Shown here piece by piece: positions 37,191-48,522 of a stretch of DNA of 64,000 nt. Position 1 is the stretch's first letter; each line of letters begins with the position of its first letter. The stretch is from Tetmemena sp. SeJ-2015. Its lineage: Eukaryota; Ciliophora; Spirotrichea; Sporadotrichida; Oxytrichidae. Position numbers and translations under genes: made by a program. Where the stretch lies: the NCBI GenBank assembly GCA_027382625.1, contig JAJKFJ010020934.1:42837-106836 (forward strand), read 5' to 3'. The notes beneath the pieces were generated by a model that saw only the letters and a program-made list of their open reading frames with translations, was not told the origin of the DNA and made no database searches.

Positions 37191-40100
37191 AAGTGACACA
37201 TACCTTATTTTCGACAAACACAACTGCTACATAATTAATACTACCAAAAGGTCCAAATCCACCGTCAAAGATGTTGAGTGCTCAAATTCATAATTTATTT
37301 TGCTAAGGGCTGCTCATATTCAATAAGTATGTCAATTATGGAACCTTCTTTGAATACTATATTTAATTAATCATCCCACTAGAATATTTCAGGGCTTAAG
37401 ATGATAGACATCAAAGAACTTATTCAAAGAAACGGTGTAATTTATTATAAATATTTTCAAAGTTATCTTAAAATCCATCTCTATAGAATTTAAAATTATT
37501 AAGTGTGAAGCTGACTCTACTGAAACAAATTGACATTGGTGGTTCAGGCCAAGTGTATTTTGATAACGACATTTCTAGAATCTGCTTCCAAGAATCGCAA
37601 AGAAACATAATTGTCCATCCTTACCTTCATAAGAACTTCAACAAATTCATCAATATGGGCAACCCGGACGAGTACATTTTAATGTGATAATTCTATAACT
37701 CATTTGCTACAGAAAGATGAACCACTAGTTCATAGCCTTCAAAATGAAGGGAGAACTCAATACTTGGGACGTTCTCACCGGAAAATTTCTTAAGAGTGTT
37801 AAAATTCTCCAAAGCAAGTTCACTGAATTCGAAGTTTTCGTCAATTATGAAGGGCAATTCCCTAGGCTCCCCGATCGAGTTCTTTTAATATCTAAGTTTG
37901 AAGTTTCGGATTGTAAATAAAAATAATAAAGTATACGATTTTAGTTATTTGATTGTAGCGACTAGAATTATTTTACAGCTGACTAGCTTGCTGTTACCCA
38001 TAAAGATCAAATTTCCTTAATTGAGTTCACCCCTCATACATACAGATAGTTTTATCTGCTTGAGATTAAAAAGTTTTAAAAATTAAAATAATTTGATTCT
38101 TAGCCCAGAGCACATCGAAATCAAGATGGACTTTATTTTCCCTAAATTTGAATAGCAGAAGATGTTCATTAATGACACCTGCGATAGAATATAAGATTTC
38201 TTGTATTAAAATGAATGGTAGTGATGTTATAGTTTCAAAGAGTATTTTTATACAAGGCTAGGGGATTGAAGTCAAGTGGTTTTTAGAGCGATAAGAATTC
38301 CCCTTAATGGGAGTTAATGAGGCAAGTGACTGACTTTCTACAACTTTATTTATTTTCCCTATTTCCTTGATAATAAGAAGACCGAGACCCTAGAACCTTT
38401 CACTAAGGATTTCTCTCTTTACATTAGATACGGAAAGAAAGCCAAGGCTTTCCAAATCAAGCACACAGATACAGGAGAAATCTGGCAACAAGTCCCAAGT
38501 GATATCATGAGTTATGGAGCTGAAGAAGATCCAATGACTATCATCAACAGATTCAAGTGGATTGACAACGAACGATTCCTTATCACTAATATTGATGGAG
38601 TGGAAAAGATCGTAAACATTAGGAAAGGATTCGAAGAAGAGTTCTTTAATCAGAGGCCTTTATTCAACGATTTAAATGGCAAGGAATGGTTAGAATACCC
38701 TTACTATTCAGAAAATTCTATAAATATTTTGCCTTAAAGCTATGAGTTATAATGATTGCAAGAGATCTGATTTGGGCAGCGATGTTTTAACAAGATTAAA
38801 GCGAAAGTATCAAAATTATAAGTCGATGCTCCATCTTCACAGATTCACTGAGCCAAGTCAGTTTTACGAGGATCTGCTTAAAGTAGATTAAGCAAATATA
38901 CAATTCTTTGAACACAGCTTCACATTCTTGCACTGGAGTATTATGGACTAACTCAACAGGAAACTCATGAAAGTCAAAGATCTAAGAAAGGGAACTCTTG
39001 AGTTCATGGTCTACAACATCTTGCTTATAATTTAAATATAAACGTTTGCCTGGAGGAAACACTCTTATGCATAAGATCTATAACTCTTAGGAGAAGATGG
39101 CAAAAGTATTTAAAATTTGCCACGAGAACGACACAATTGACATTCACATGCCAGTGTTACTGAACATGAGCGGCTATTCCTCTTTTGACTTGAGCCTGAG
39201 TTTAGGCTAAAAAGATTACAGAAGTATCTTCTCAGTGCTTAAGTATCTCCAACTTTATCCATTAATACGTTTAAACTTCTCTATAAATATCCAGTTGATC
39301 ATCACTCTAGAACTCTCAAGAGCTCTTACAACATAATGATAGAGCAAGAGTTGCCCGAGTTTTTGGAATACCTGGATACAAGATTTTATTTATTCTAGCA
39401 AACAGATCAGATGAAGGAATTAGATAAGGGCTAAATTGAAAATTCAACTACTACCACAAGTCTCTGGCTAGAAGAAAAAAGGGAAAAGAGAAATTTAACC
39501 TTTTTACCTTAAATAGAGTATTGACACCCCATTTTTCCCTTTTAATTTTTGGGTTAATTTTAAAAATTTAATTAAAGGTTAAATATGGAAAAAATTAAAA
39601 GCGTTTAAGAAAAATAAAATAAGGACCAAATTTTGGAAAAATAAGTCACCTAATTTTAGTATACAATTTATAAAAAATTAATTGACTTCTTTTTTGAATT
39701 AAAAATTTCCCCTCTTAAAATTGTGTCATTTATAACTCTGTACTAAGCGTTCCCAAACAAAAGTTGCAAGGATATAAAGTTCTTATAATTCTATGTTGAA
39801 TCGAATGGTGTAATTATTAACTAGAAATAAGATTCTTAAACTGCCACTGATCTGTTCCATTTTAATTAAATATATAAAAATAATTTGATTTCCAATGAAT
39901 TATCAACTATAATGTTTCTTTAGTGATGAGAAGTTCAGCGACATTTTCAAGGAACTTGCAGGATTAGAGAACTACAACTTCTTTGAAAATAAAGCAATCA
40001 GAGTGCTGATTGAGTTCAACTTCCCAATTGTTCAAGGATTCTTATTGGCTCTTTTGATTATTCCGTTCGTCATATTCCACATTATCTATGTGGTTTATAT

Positions 40101-40589
40101 GAATGTGATCTACGAACACAGAACTGAGGACGAATATAAGAATGCTAATTATGCTATCGCCATCATAATGCTCGTATTCTCAGCCTATTTCTTGTTCAAT
40201 GAGGCTCGACAGATCATCAATCTCTAACTCTTTTAAATTTAAATTTTATTATCGTATAAATAAATACTCTAATATCTTACATCAGTTTGGAATTATATAG
40301 ATCTTCTAGCAAAATAATTTAACTATATTTAAGGCACCATCTTTTGTGATTATTATTATGGCAATTCAGTTTGCAGAATACAATGGGAAAGAATTCACAG
40401 CTGACACAGTCAGAACAATCCAGTTAAAAATTAATTAAATATGAATCCTTGCATTTTCAACTTTCTTAATGTGGATAAAGTTCTTATCAGTGTTCAGAAT
40501 TTTTAAAAGCACTTCTTATCTAATCCGCATGATCACAGAGGTTATTAGAGATATGGGTATCTTCTTGTTCATTCTTAATAAAAATTTTA

Positions 40590-42057
40590 AATTTTCTAAT
40601 TCTCTTAATTTTCAGTAAACCCCATAATTATAAAAGAAAGTGAAAAATAAATTTAAATTAATTTCTTTATTTAAAACTTTAAATTAATCCTAAATTTTAA
40701 ACCCTAAACAGCAATCTTTTAAGTTTTTCTAGGAAGGTGAACCCTTTAGCTTTCTAAATTCTCTGAAATTTTTACCCTTTTAAGTGCTCCTCTTTCTCAA
40801 AAAACTGAGTGTTAGTTTTCATAGGTTGCTGATTATTACTTTGTTTACTAACTTTTCAAAGGTTCTGATACCCTTTTCTATCTTACAAGTCTTGTTGCAA
40901 ATTATATTGCATCATTTCATTACACTTTGTAGTATTCTTTTGTTTCATATCGCATTCAAGTATGATTGCAACTAAAACCAAATGTCCCAACTGACTGAAC
41001 CGTTGAGCAAGTCTGTCTCTATGGGAAGTAGCCTCAGTTCCTTGCACCGATGCTTCCAATGTTTTCTCTTCTTAAATCTATTGAAGTTTGAATTGCTCTG
41101 ACTGGTCAAAATTTATATTATTTCCTGGAATTTTGAGAATTTCCCCAAATCATTTCAACTCCATCACTCCTCTAACGAGGTCAGTGAAATAGCAGTAAGC
41201 TAGTACTTGTTCGCCTCGTGCTGAGAAATTCTCTTAGTGTGATCTCCATTTAGGAAGGCGAATGGGATGTAATCATATCGATAAGACACCCGCAAGATGA
41301 AGAACGTACTTCAAGTTTTTGTCCCTCGCTTCTCTCAACACTGTCAGTTGTTCGCGAACTCAAGACCTCTCTCTTCCTTCTTTACAAGGATTCGTAAGGG
41401 AAGACTTGTAAGCATACCCTTCTTGTATGAGGTGTCTCTTCGCTTCGCATCAGCAAGGTGGAGGTAATTTGAACACACTCCTCCAAAGTTACAACTCTCA
41501 AGCAGGGTCTTGTTTGAGCTACTGAAATTTTCTGACACCCTACATAAGGCTTTTTATTCATAACCAATTTTCCTCTTCTTTTCCTCTTGCTTCTCTTTAA
41601 TTTAGTTGATATTTTTAGATATTAAAATAGGAAAAATTGGGTTTTAAATTAAAATTTAAAACCCCATTGGTTAAAACACTGATTTTTTAGAGAATCCCCA
41701 AATTAAACATTAGAGTTTAATTTTACTCTGATATTATATTAAAAACAAAAAATATAGTTTTAAAATCTCTATTAGCCAATCACTTAAACTTAATCATTAT
41801 AGCCTTAATTAATCTCTAAAATTAAGAATAGGGTTTGATTTTTTTATAATAATCCTTCCCTTTTTACTTTTGCTTTAGTAATTTGAGTTTGACTCCATAT
41901 TATAATATTAAAAAGAAATTTTAAATTTTACACAATTTTTTTCACTTTCTTATCTATTATGGGGTTTTTGTAAAAATTTTAATTTTTAAAATTTAATTAA
42001 GTTTCTTATTTATTAATAAATTTTAAATTTTTTTAAAATTTTTTTAAAAAAGAAATA
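40590..42057. mobile_element. 1.5 kb insert/replacement inside channel B
   Basis: Relative to channel C the sequence between the S5 helix (FLFIL at 40575) and IDTFVPA (42060) is replaced by 1.5 kb with its own base composition and an opposite-strand ORF (41150-41567). No TIRs or clean pointer were found, and about 80 bp encoding AFGDTFLRISLGNEEDERF are missing, so it is an insertion with deletion rather than a simple IES. Confidence 0.5.
41150..41567 (-). CDS. Unrecognised opposite-strand coding fragment nested in channel B
   Basis: The minus strand reads protein-like in overlapping frames: MSENFSSSNKTLLESCNFGG with KKGMLTSLPLRILVKKEERG, then REQLTVLREARDKNLKYVLH and ENFSARGEQVLAYCYFTDLV to TGA at 41150. 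The frame changes near 41345 and 41280 suggest small IESs. No family recognised. It may be an MDS group of another gene lying inside the insert, or cargo. Confidence 0.4.
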
Positions 42058-42430
42058 AAAAATTTATCGACACTTTTGTGCCAGCCTTCTCTATGCTTAT
42101 TCTATATCTTGGGAGGGTATGAACATGCATTTGGGGTTTTGGCTGAGTAACTTGTTTTCTTCTTCTGGGTCTTTGCACACTTTTGATATGATTTGTGCCA
42201 ATCTTCTTATTGCTATTATTTCAAGCACCTTCGATAAAGTTAACAGCAACGCAGACCAAGCCAGTTACTAAGAAATGGCTGCTCTCATCTCAGAAAACTA
42301 TTACCTGTTACCTAAGCGTTTAGTCGAGAAATATGCTGAGAAGAACAAGTACATCATATTCAAGAAAGATAAATTAGGATAAAGGGTAAAGAAAGAATAA
42401 TCTATAGCCCATATATATTTTAATCTTGCG

Positions 42431-43465
42431 ATGAGGAAGCAGGCACTGATACCATAGCTGTCCAAGCTCATAATCTTGCTCAGGTTCAGAACTTTGAAGC
42501 CCACAGCCGAGAGCTTGGTATATTGCTCCTTCTCAGAGATCCGAGCTGCTACTGGAGTTGGAGTGTATTCCATCTAGAGAGTCTGCAGGGGAGCTCTCGC
42601 CCTCACCATGGAACTGTGCCTGGGACCCAAGTCTAGGTCGCCATCGACCTTTGAGCACTTGTGCTACCTTCTGAATGACCACACTCTGGCAGAGCAGAAG
42701 CACTTCTCCCTCGCTCAGCGATGCTTGATGCTCCATCGCAGGCACCCCAAAGTGAGACTCTGCAAGGGCTCACTGCGAAACATCTATTTTGTGTATAGCA
42801 TAAAGTTCAAGGTGACTAGGAGTGACTACAGTTTGAGCCAGCACAAGCAGGAGGAAATACTGAGGACACAAATTTGCATGTACAGAAAGATGCTCGCGAG
42901 CTGGAGCGAGAAGGCGTACATCGTCTACCTCGACGAAACGATACCAAGCCGTACCATGCCAGCATCAGGTCTTGGGTGAAGCCTTACCAAAATTAAATGC
43001 TTCACAAGGAGGGGATTAAGCTCGACACCATGGCTGCTCTCGTGATGATAAGCTCGCACACAGGCTTGGAGGTGTTCACCCTCCGTGAGATGATGATCAC
43101 CATAGAGATCATCGCACGCGAGCTGAAGCTGCTTCAGTTGCGTCATCCACAGGAAAGGATCTAGTTGTTCCTCGACAACCTCAGAGCACATCACTCTCGA
43201 TCGGTCGCCCAGGCTTGCTCTGAGGTAGGCATAGAGCTTATCTTCAACGCTCTACTCCTCGTGCTTCAACACAATAGAGGAAGTGTTTAGCAGAGTGAAA
43301 GGCCACTACAAGCGGGCACTCGTGCGAGAGAATTTCAGGGTGAGCCAGGCCGATCACATAGCCATCATAGCTGGCGCTATTCGGTCGATAGAGAAACTGG
43401 ACTGCCAACGCACCATAGCACGTGGCCTCTGGAGAATGGAAGACGGAGTCATTGAGTTTGAGTGA
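42431..43465 (+). pseudogene. TBE 42 kDa-type transposase (Tc1/IS630-like DDE)
   Basis: From ATG 42431 (MRKQALIPQ). The DDE triad is visible: IVYLDET (first D, about 42920), LFLDNLRAHHS (second D, about 43165) and NTIEEVFSRVKGHYKRAL (E, about 43275), with SWVKPYQ between them. The order and spacing match Tc1/mariner/IS630-type enzymes, which TBE transposases belong to. It needs one-base-type frame corrections near 42945 and 43250 to read through, so this copy looks inactive. In oxytrichids such transposases take part in genome rearrangement (established knowledge); nothing here shows that for this copy. Confidence 0.8.
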
Positions 43466-43515
43466 TTAGGATTAATTTTAAAAGCAACTTAAGCTTAACT
43501 ACTCTATTTTAAACT

Positions 43516-44291
43516 TCAAGCCATCATCCTCTTAGCGGGAGGCGACCTAAGTAGTCCCATCTCTACGTCAAGGCGCTTCAGCTCACCAATTCCGTTCCCT
43601 GCCATCAGGCTGTCTTCCCCTGGTCCCTCGTAGCCACAGCTGATCTCAAATCGCTTGCGCTTTTTCTAATGGCGCTTCTCAGTAGAGGTCACCTTCAGCA
43701 ATGCCAGGGCTTTCCCCTTCTTTTCTAAAGCATAAACCTAGGTACCCAAATTCTTAATCGAGTAGTATGGCTGAGCCTCAAGACTTCGAAGCACTCAGGG
43801 CAAGCATCGATAGTGTCAAGCTTCTCCTCGAGTATGCCTGACATTCTGAACTATTGCTGTGTGTGGACGAGCTTCTACAGGAAGTCTCCTCTGAGAGTGC
43901 CGAGTATGGATAACATGTAGCTGCGTTCAGGCAGCTCGCCCATGTCCTCGTAGTAGTTGAGATAGCTCAGGATCTCCTTATCCCCTCGCATCATCTTGAA
44001 GATGTTAGCCACAAAGAGTTCAGGGTAGTTTGGAATGTTGATTTGGGTGAGCTCAGCAGTCCTCATCAGTAGCTTCTACCCTGAGAGTAAATTTATTAGG
44101 AAGCGGAGGCTGGTCCTCTTCAAGGAGGGAAGGTGAATGCCAGCTATAATAGCTTAAGTAGATTACTTACCTTGGAACTTGAGATATGAGTAGAGGTCAC
44201 CCTTGGAACTGAACTTCGATTATAGCTGCTTGCTACTGACGATGTGAGTCTGGTTGATGCTCGTGTGAGCTCTCTGGTTGAAGTTCATCAT
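43516..44291 (-). CDS. TBE 22 kDa-type ORF
   Basis: The minus-strand ORF begins MMNFNQRAHTSINQTHIVSS; a GTAAGT..TAG intron-like gap sits near 44145-44170. The main block has MRTAELTQINIPNYPELFVA and FKMMRGDKEILSYLNYYEDM. A frame change near 43760 leads to EKRHQKKRKRFEISCGYEG and TGA at 43516-43518. Size and position between the transposase and the zinc-finger/kinase ORF fit the TBE 22 kDa protein, whose function is not known. Confidence 0.65.
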
Positions 44292-44578
44292 GACTAGAGT
44301 CAAGTCCTTTCTGTCTTATCCTCCTTTAAAATAAGTTAAAGTCTTAATTAATTGAAGTTACATAAGCTTAAATTAGAGCTTGGGTACTTGATAGTAGAGC
44401 TATCTCAATTAACTAAGCTAGCGAACTAAGTTAGGCTAACATAAACTTAAACTTGTGTCCCCGAAGCTGCACTGCGATGTAATGTAAAATCTAGGATTGG
44501 CAATGTATAAGTTGTTTTGGCTGTCTGTAGCGAGCTCAAGTCTCTTGCATGGCTTGAAACTCTAAAAATAAATTAGAG

Positions 44579-46279
44579 ATGAAAATGGATGTTTTCAACC
44601 CCAAAAAAGAGATGATTTAGGATGTTTTTCTTACATTGAGGAAAATGAGAGAGCGCTATAGTCAAGTTGTGACTGAGTAGTGTGCCTTCAAAGCTATCTC
44701 TCTTATGGTGACTAAAGTTTAAGTACCTGATTATTTAATAGGTATATTTTACTTTTTAATATGGAGAGCGCTAACCAATCGCAAGGCGTAGACAGTAATA
44801 CACAGTGCACTGAGCCTATGAGTCCTCGGCACAATTATAGCTGCAGCTTTGCTTGTCAAGGAAACACAGTGCCTTATCAACGAAAGCGGGGACAGCAGGG
44901 CTATGACGATTGGCTGGAGGAATGGCTGTCGGAAGAAGAGGATAGGGAAGCGGGAAGGCCCAACGGCCCAGGCTTCTTCTCAGGTGAACGCATTGCCACA
45001 AAGTCTACAAGCCCAAAGAGTTTAAGAGGCGCGCCGTGGTCCATGAGCGCACCTCGGGCTTCTACCAACAATTAAAAATCAGAGGCACATATTATTGCAA
45101 GCTCTGCAATAATGAAGAGAGGGGGTTCCCAACTTCTCGTGCCCTCAAGGCGCACCTAGCTAGCCATCGTAAGGAGGATCTCAGGCACTCTGGATACAGC
45201 CCTCTTGTCGTGAAATAGCTTAAGATCGAACCTGCTCCCTTAACCGCTCCTAGACAAGACGCGATCGCTCCAGAAAAAGTTATCCCATGATGGCTCGCAT
45301 TGGTTTTTTACGTAGCTCTTGATCTCAGCAGAAGATTGTGAAGTCAAGCCGCCATGCTTGCTAGACCAACCTAGCCAGGCCCCTGTGCAGGAGTTCCATC
45401 ATTAATTAAAACCCGAAGAGCCACAACTCTGTCATTATTAAGGAGGCCTCTTCGTGAGGACCAGTGAAAGTATCGCCCGAGCACTGGATGAGCTAGAAGT
45501 CCCAATTACAATTCGATGGGAGCTCAATACGATCTTGGAGCACATAGCATAGGCTGGAGGCCTCTACTTGGAGCAGCCTCAGAAGCATGAGGAGACTCAA
45601 AGCACAATTTGCGTTTCAGTAAGTAGGTCTTGCAAGAAGATGCTGAGAGCATGATGAGGGTGTTCAATGATTTCAAGGTAGCCACCTATCACAGGCAAAA
45701 GGGAGTACAAGGTCTCGACGAGATCAGGCAGGTCTACAACTGGCTGGATGGGGTACTATTCATCTACAGAGAGTATAATTATAACTTCGCAAGGTTCACA
45801 CAGAACCCCGTCCAGCACTGGATGCTCATCGAGGTGCTTGGTATGATGCTCAGCATAGTTCAAGCAGTGCATCAGCAGGGGGTGACGCACCGCTGTCTCA
45901 GCCCTTCCTAATTTCGCTTAATAGGAAAGACCCCGCCCTAGGTCTTCCTGTGCAACTTTCGCAATACATGCAAGACTGGCTAGGAAAGCCTGGACCAGTA
46001 GTTGCCACCCATTCTTTGGGTCAAGCATCGCGAGGAGGCAGAGGTGCTAGCTGCCAAGGCCTCGTTTGACATCTACTGCATGGGCCTCATTGTCTTCAGT
46101 GGTTTCCTCAAAGACACTCTCCTCTCACTCACCACACATAATGGGTCGTTCACACATCCTTAAGGCTGCAGTACATAGCTTCGGGTTACACCAAGAATCA
46201 GAGATTGTTCATAGACGACCTCATTAAATTGAAAGAAGTAAGCTTGACCCTAGACGACATTGCAATTAAACTCAAGTAA
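44579..46279 (+). pseudogene. TBE 57 kDa-type zinc-finger/kinase ORF
   Basis: Starts MKMDVFNPKKEMIQDVFLTL, or at the later ATG 44761 (MESANQSQGVD). A C2H2 finger is clear at about 45090-45170 (YYCKLCNNEERGFPTSRALK then AHLASH). Downstream is a degenerate protein-kinase-like part: QAVHQQGVTHRCLSPSQF in the catalytic-loop position, CNFRN where DFG is expected, then FDIYCMGLIVFSGFL and LFIDDLIKLKEVSLTLDD. The catalytic Asp of the kinase loop is replaced, so it is probably not active. Frame changes occur near 44985, 45610 and 46150. No TGA closes it before host channel B sequence begins, indicating a truncated 3' end. Confidence 0.7.
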
Positions 46280-46340
46280 TTCTTTATAATAAAAAAAACA
46301 TAATATATTGTATTTGATAATTAAATTTTATTTCGATATT

Positions 46341-47100
46341 TTCCTCTTGATTAATTACTGATTGATTAATTACTCTCCTATTTAACATTTTGGTTGCTGA
46401 AGATATGGAAAAGCAAGGCAAGTTTAAAGATCCCCTAGAAGAACAATTCAAGAGCCTCTAGCAACAGATAGACCAACTCAAAGAATCAAATAATTATAAT
46501 TTCGCTATTCAGCAATAAAACTACATAAGTACTTTAGAATCAGCCAAGGACAATAGCTTAAAGCTCAATGAAAAGTTGGGAGATGTTAAACTTATTATGG
46601 CAAGTTCGATGTCCAAAGAGTTAATAAAAACTTATGTACACAAGAATCCTCTCCAAAAACTCATGCTTTACCATCTTCAGGAGATGTATAATTTCTAAAG
46701 CTACAGCTCCTGGCATTGTGGCGCTTGAATTTTCAATAATTGCCTCTCAGGCTACTCTTACAATACTCAGAGCGATCCTAATGAAGTTCTTTACCACTGC
46801 AAGACTTGCAACTTTGATCTATATAATTTAAATTGGTTTGATTTCTGTGTTAAGTGTTATGAAGGTTACTATGCTGCTCACGAGCACACTATGGACTTAA
46901 TGAGTCTCGCTTAACTTACTGAAAAGTAGCCAGAATATAATATTGTTTAATATGCTTCAGGATGGATGTGCGATGGGAGAAATAGAGCCCCTTGTTCCGC
47001 AGGGGATATAAACAGGACAGACATTTATGAGTACATTTATCATGACGATGATGAATGCTACGATCTTTGTCAAACTTGTGTCAGAAAGTTCAAATAATGA
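46341..47100 (+). CDS. TRP-like channel B, C-terminal coiled coil and zinc-finger region
   Basis: Begins VAEDMEKQGKFKDPLEEQFK, a coiled coil (QQIDQLKES, NYISTLESAKDNSLKLNEKL), then ELIKTYVHKNPLQKLMLYHL. A cysteine-rich domain follows: YSSWHCGA, VLYHCKTCNFDLYN, FDFCVKCYEGYYAAHEH, GWMCDGRNRAPC, DLCQTCVRKFKQ, ending at TGA 47098-47100. The CxxC pairs and the HEH resemble ZZ/DC1 zinc-binding modules. Same order as in channels A and C. Confidence 0.7.
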
Positions 47101-48522
47101 ATTAAGTAGTGTATCAAGTTTTATCTACAAATCTAATTTATTTATATTAGTTAAATTATTTTGGTCATAATCGATTTCTCCTGGAGACTAGAGATAATTG
47201 TAAAAATGTGGAAAATGGATTCTAAACCAATAGTGAAAATAAATGAGCAAATTTTAGTAAAGTTAAAGATATAGTAAAACACACAAAAATTGAGAATAAC
47301 CTTTTTATCAAGAAATTGAAAGGATTTAACTATATTAATAATTTTTCCCCCACTATTCATCTAAAATTAATTAAAGACTTGCATCATATATAGCTATTAG
47401 TATAAAATAGAGATTTTACGAGAAAGATCTCTTAAAACTTCTTACTTCTTTGCCAAAACTTATTGTGAACAAATAAGAATTCATAATGTTTGTACAAAAA
47501 AGTTTTACAGACAAAAATATAGTATATCTTAGTTCGTCTCAATATTTTACATTCAATATTTACAATAAAGTTATAAATAGGTAGATAATGAAAATGAAGA
47601 AGGAATAATTTTTTTTAAAAAAAGAGACATAATGAGCACTCAAAAATAATTTTACGATAATTAAGTAACTAAATCCATATAAATAAATTCTAACAGCAAT
47701 AATCTAATTTTAATTTTTAAATTTATTTAATTATTCCTAAATTTAGGCTTTTTATCAAACTTGAATGTGATTCCACAACATTTGAAATTAACTTTTGGAG
47801 GAAACCTTATATTAAAATAACTGTTTTACATTTTAAACGAGTAGTTACATTTATTAATGACTATTGAAGAGACCACACATTATTATTCTTCAAATTTATT
47901 TCAAAGATTGTTGAGGCTAAATATACTTTAAAAGTAAATGAGATAAGTGTAGATATAATCAAGAGAAAAGGAGTTCATATTTAAACAACTTAAATCTTCA
48001 AATAGATTTCATCTTCATATTCTTCATCAAAAGTAGTCTCAAGCCCTAATGCCTATCCTCGCTTCTTTATTATTTTTACCTTTTCACTTTTTTTTTCTTC
48101 AATCTTTCAAAAATACTTTGAAATTTTTTGTCTATACAAATTCGAAAAGCTGGAAAACACTTTAAATAATTTCATATTTTTATTCTTGATATTGGCATTT
48201 TGAAAATTTGTATTAAAGATTAAATGAAGGAATTAAAATAAATTATGAAGATTATTACAAAGAGTTTAAGAAAGACTATCAACACTTTTTTCACGATGAT
48301 AAAAAATAACTTTTAAGTTATATGAGTTAAATATACAAGAAGATTCTGTTTAAGTAGATATCTGCATATAAATTTTATTTTATTTAAAATCGCATTATTT
48401 CCTAATAAGTTTTGTCTATATTTAGGGAGTGGTCAGAATACAAATGAATAATAAACATTAAAATAAAAGCTCAGAATAAGTAAGCACAGCCAATTTGATT
48501 AAAACTTATCGCTTAAAATAAA
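47101..48522. promoter_or_regulatory. Upstream region of channel C with conserved noncoding block
   Basis: 47585-47920 repeats the block at 32130-32450; 48390-48522 repeats the 5' flank 33240-33361. The remainder is AT-rich with no gene seen. Confidence 0.5.

Larger units (their letters stand above)
33362..42390 (+). pseudogene. TRP-like cation channel B, N-terminal to pore region, damaged
   Basis: ATG at 33362 gives MSIPVPKKGGKFNKVTANFE. Conserved blocks run to the ankyrin-like region (LPGGNTLMHKIYNSQEKMAK at about 39050) and first helices (FLLALLIIPFVIFHIIYVVY at 40003). A GT..AG intron lies at 33885-33971 and a 17 nt one at 33471-33487. The block 38385-38737 (RFLITNIDGVEKIVNIRKGF) is propeller-like. 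Damage: after WLEEK at about 39475 the sequence no longer matches channel C until 39940; 40590-42057 replaces the helix before the pore; and the pore itself (about 42060-42130) has small deletions that remove GGYDTTAFG. A TBE-like element follows from about 42392. It is probably a germline-limited pseudogene, unless these parts are supplied from another copy. Confidence 0.7.
42392..46340. mobile_element. TBE-like transposon, truncated, inside channel B
   Basis: Contains the three ORFs known from the telomere-bearing elements of oxytrichids: a 42 kDa-type DDE transposase, a 22 kDa-type ORF on the opposite strand and a zinc-finger/kinase 57 kDa-type ORF. It lies between channel B coding blocks (KYIIFKKDK and VAEDMEKQGKFKD) where channel C has only about 25 bp. 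No telomere-like TIR is seen at either end, and the third ORF runs into host sequence without a stop, so both ends are probably eroded. The boundaries given are approximate. Confidence 0.8.
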
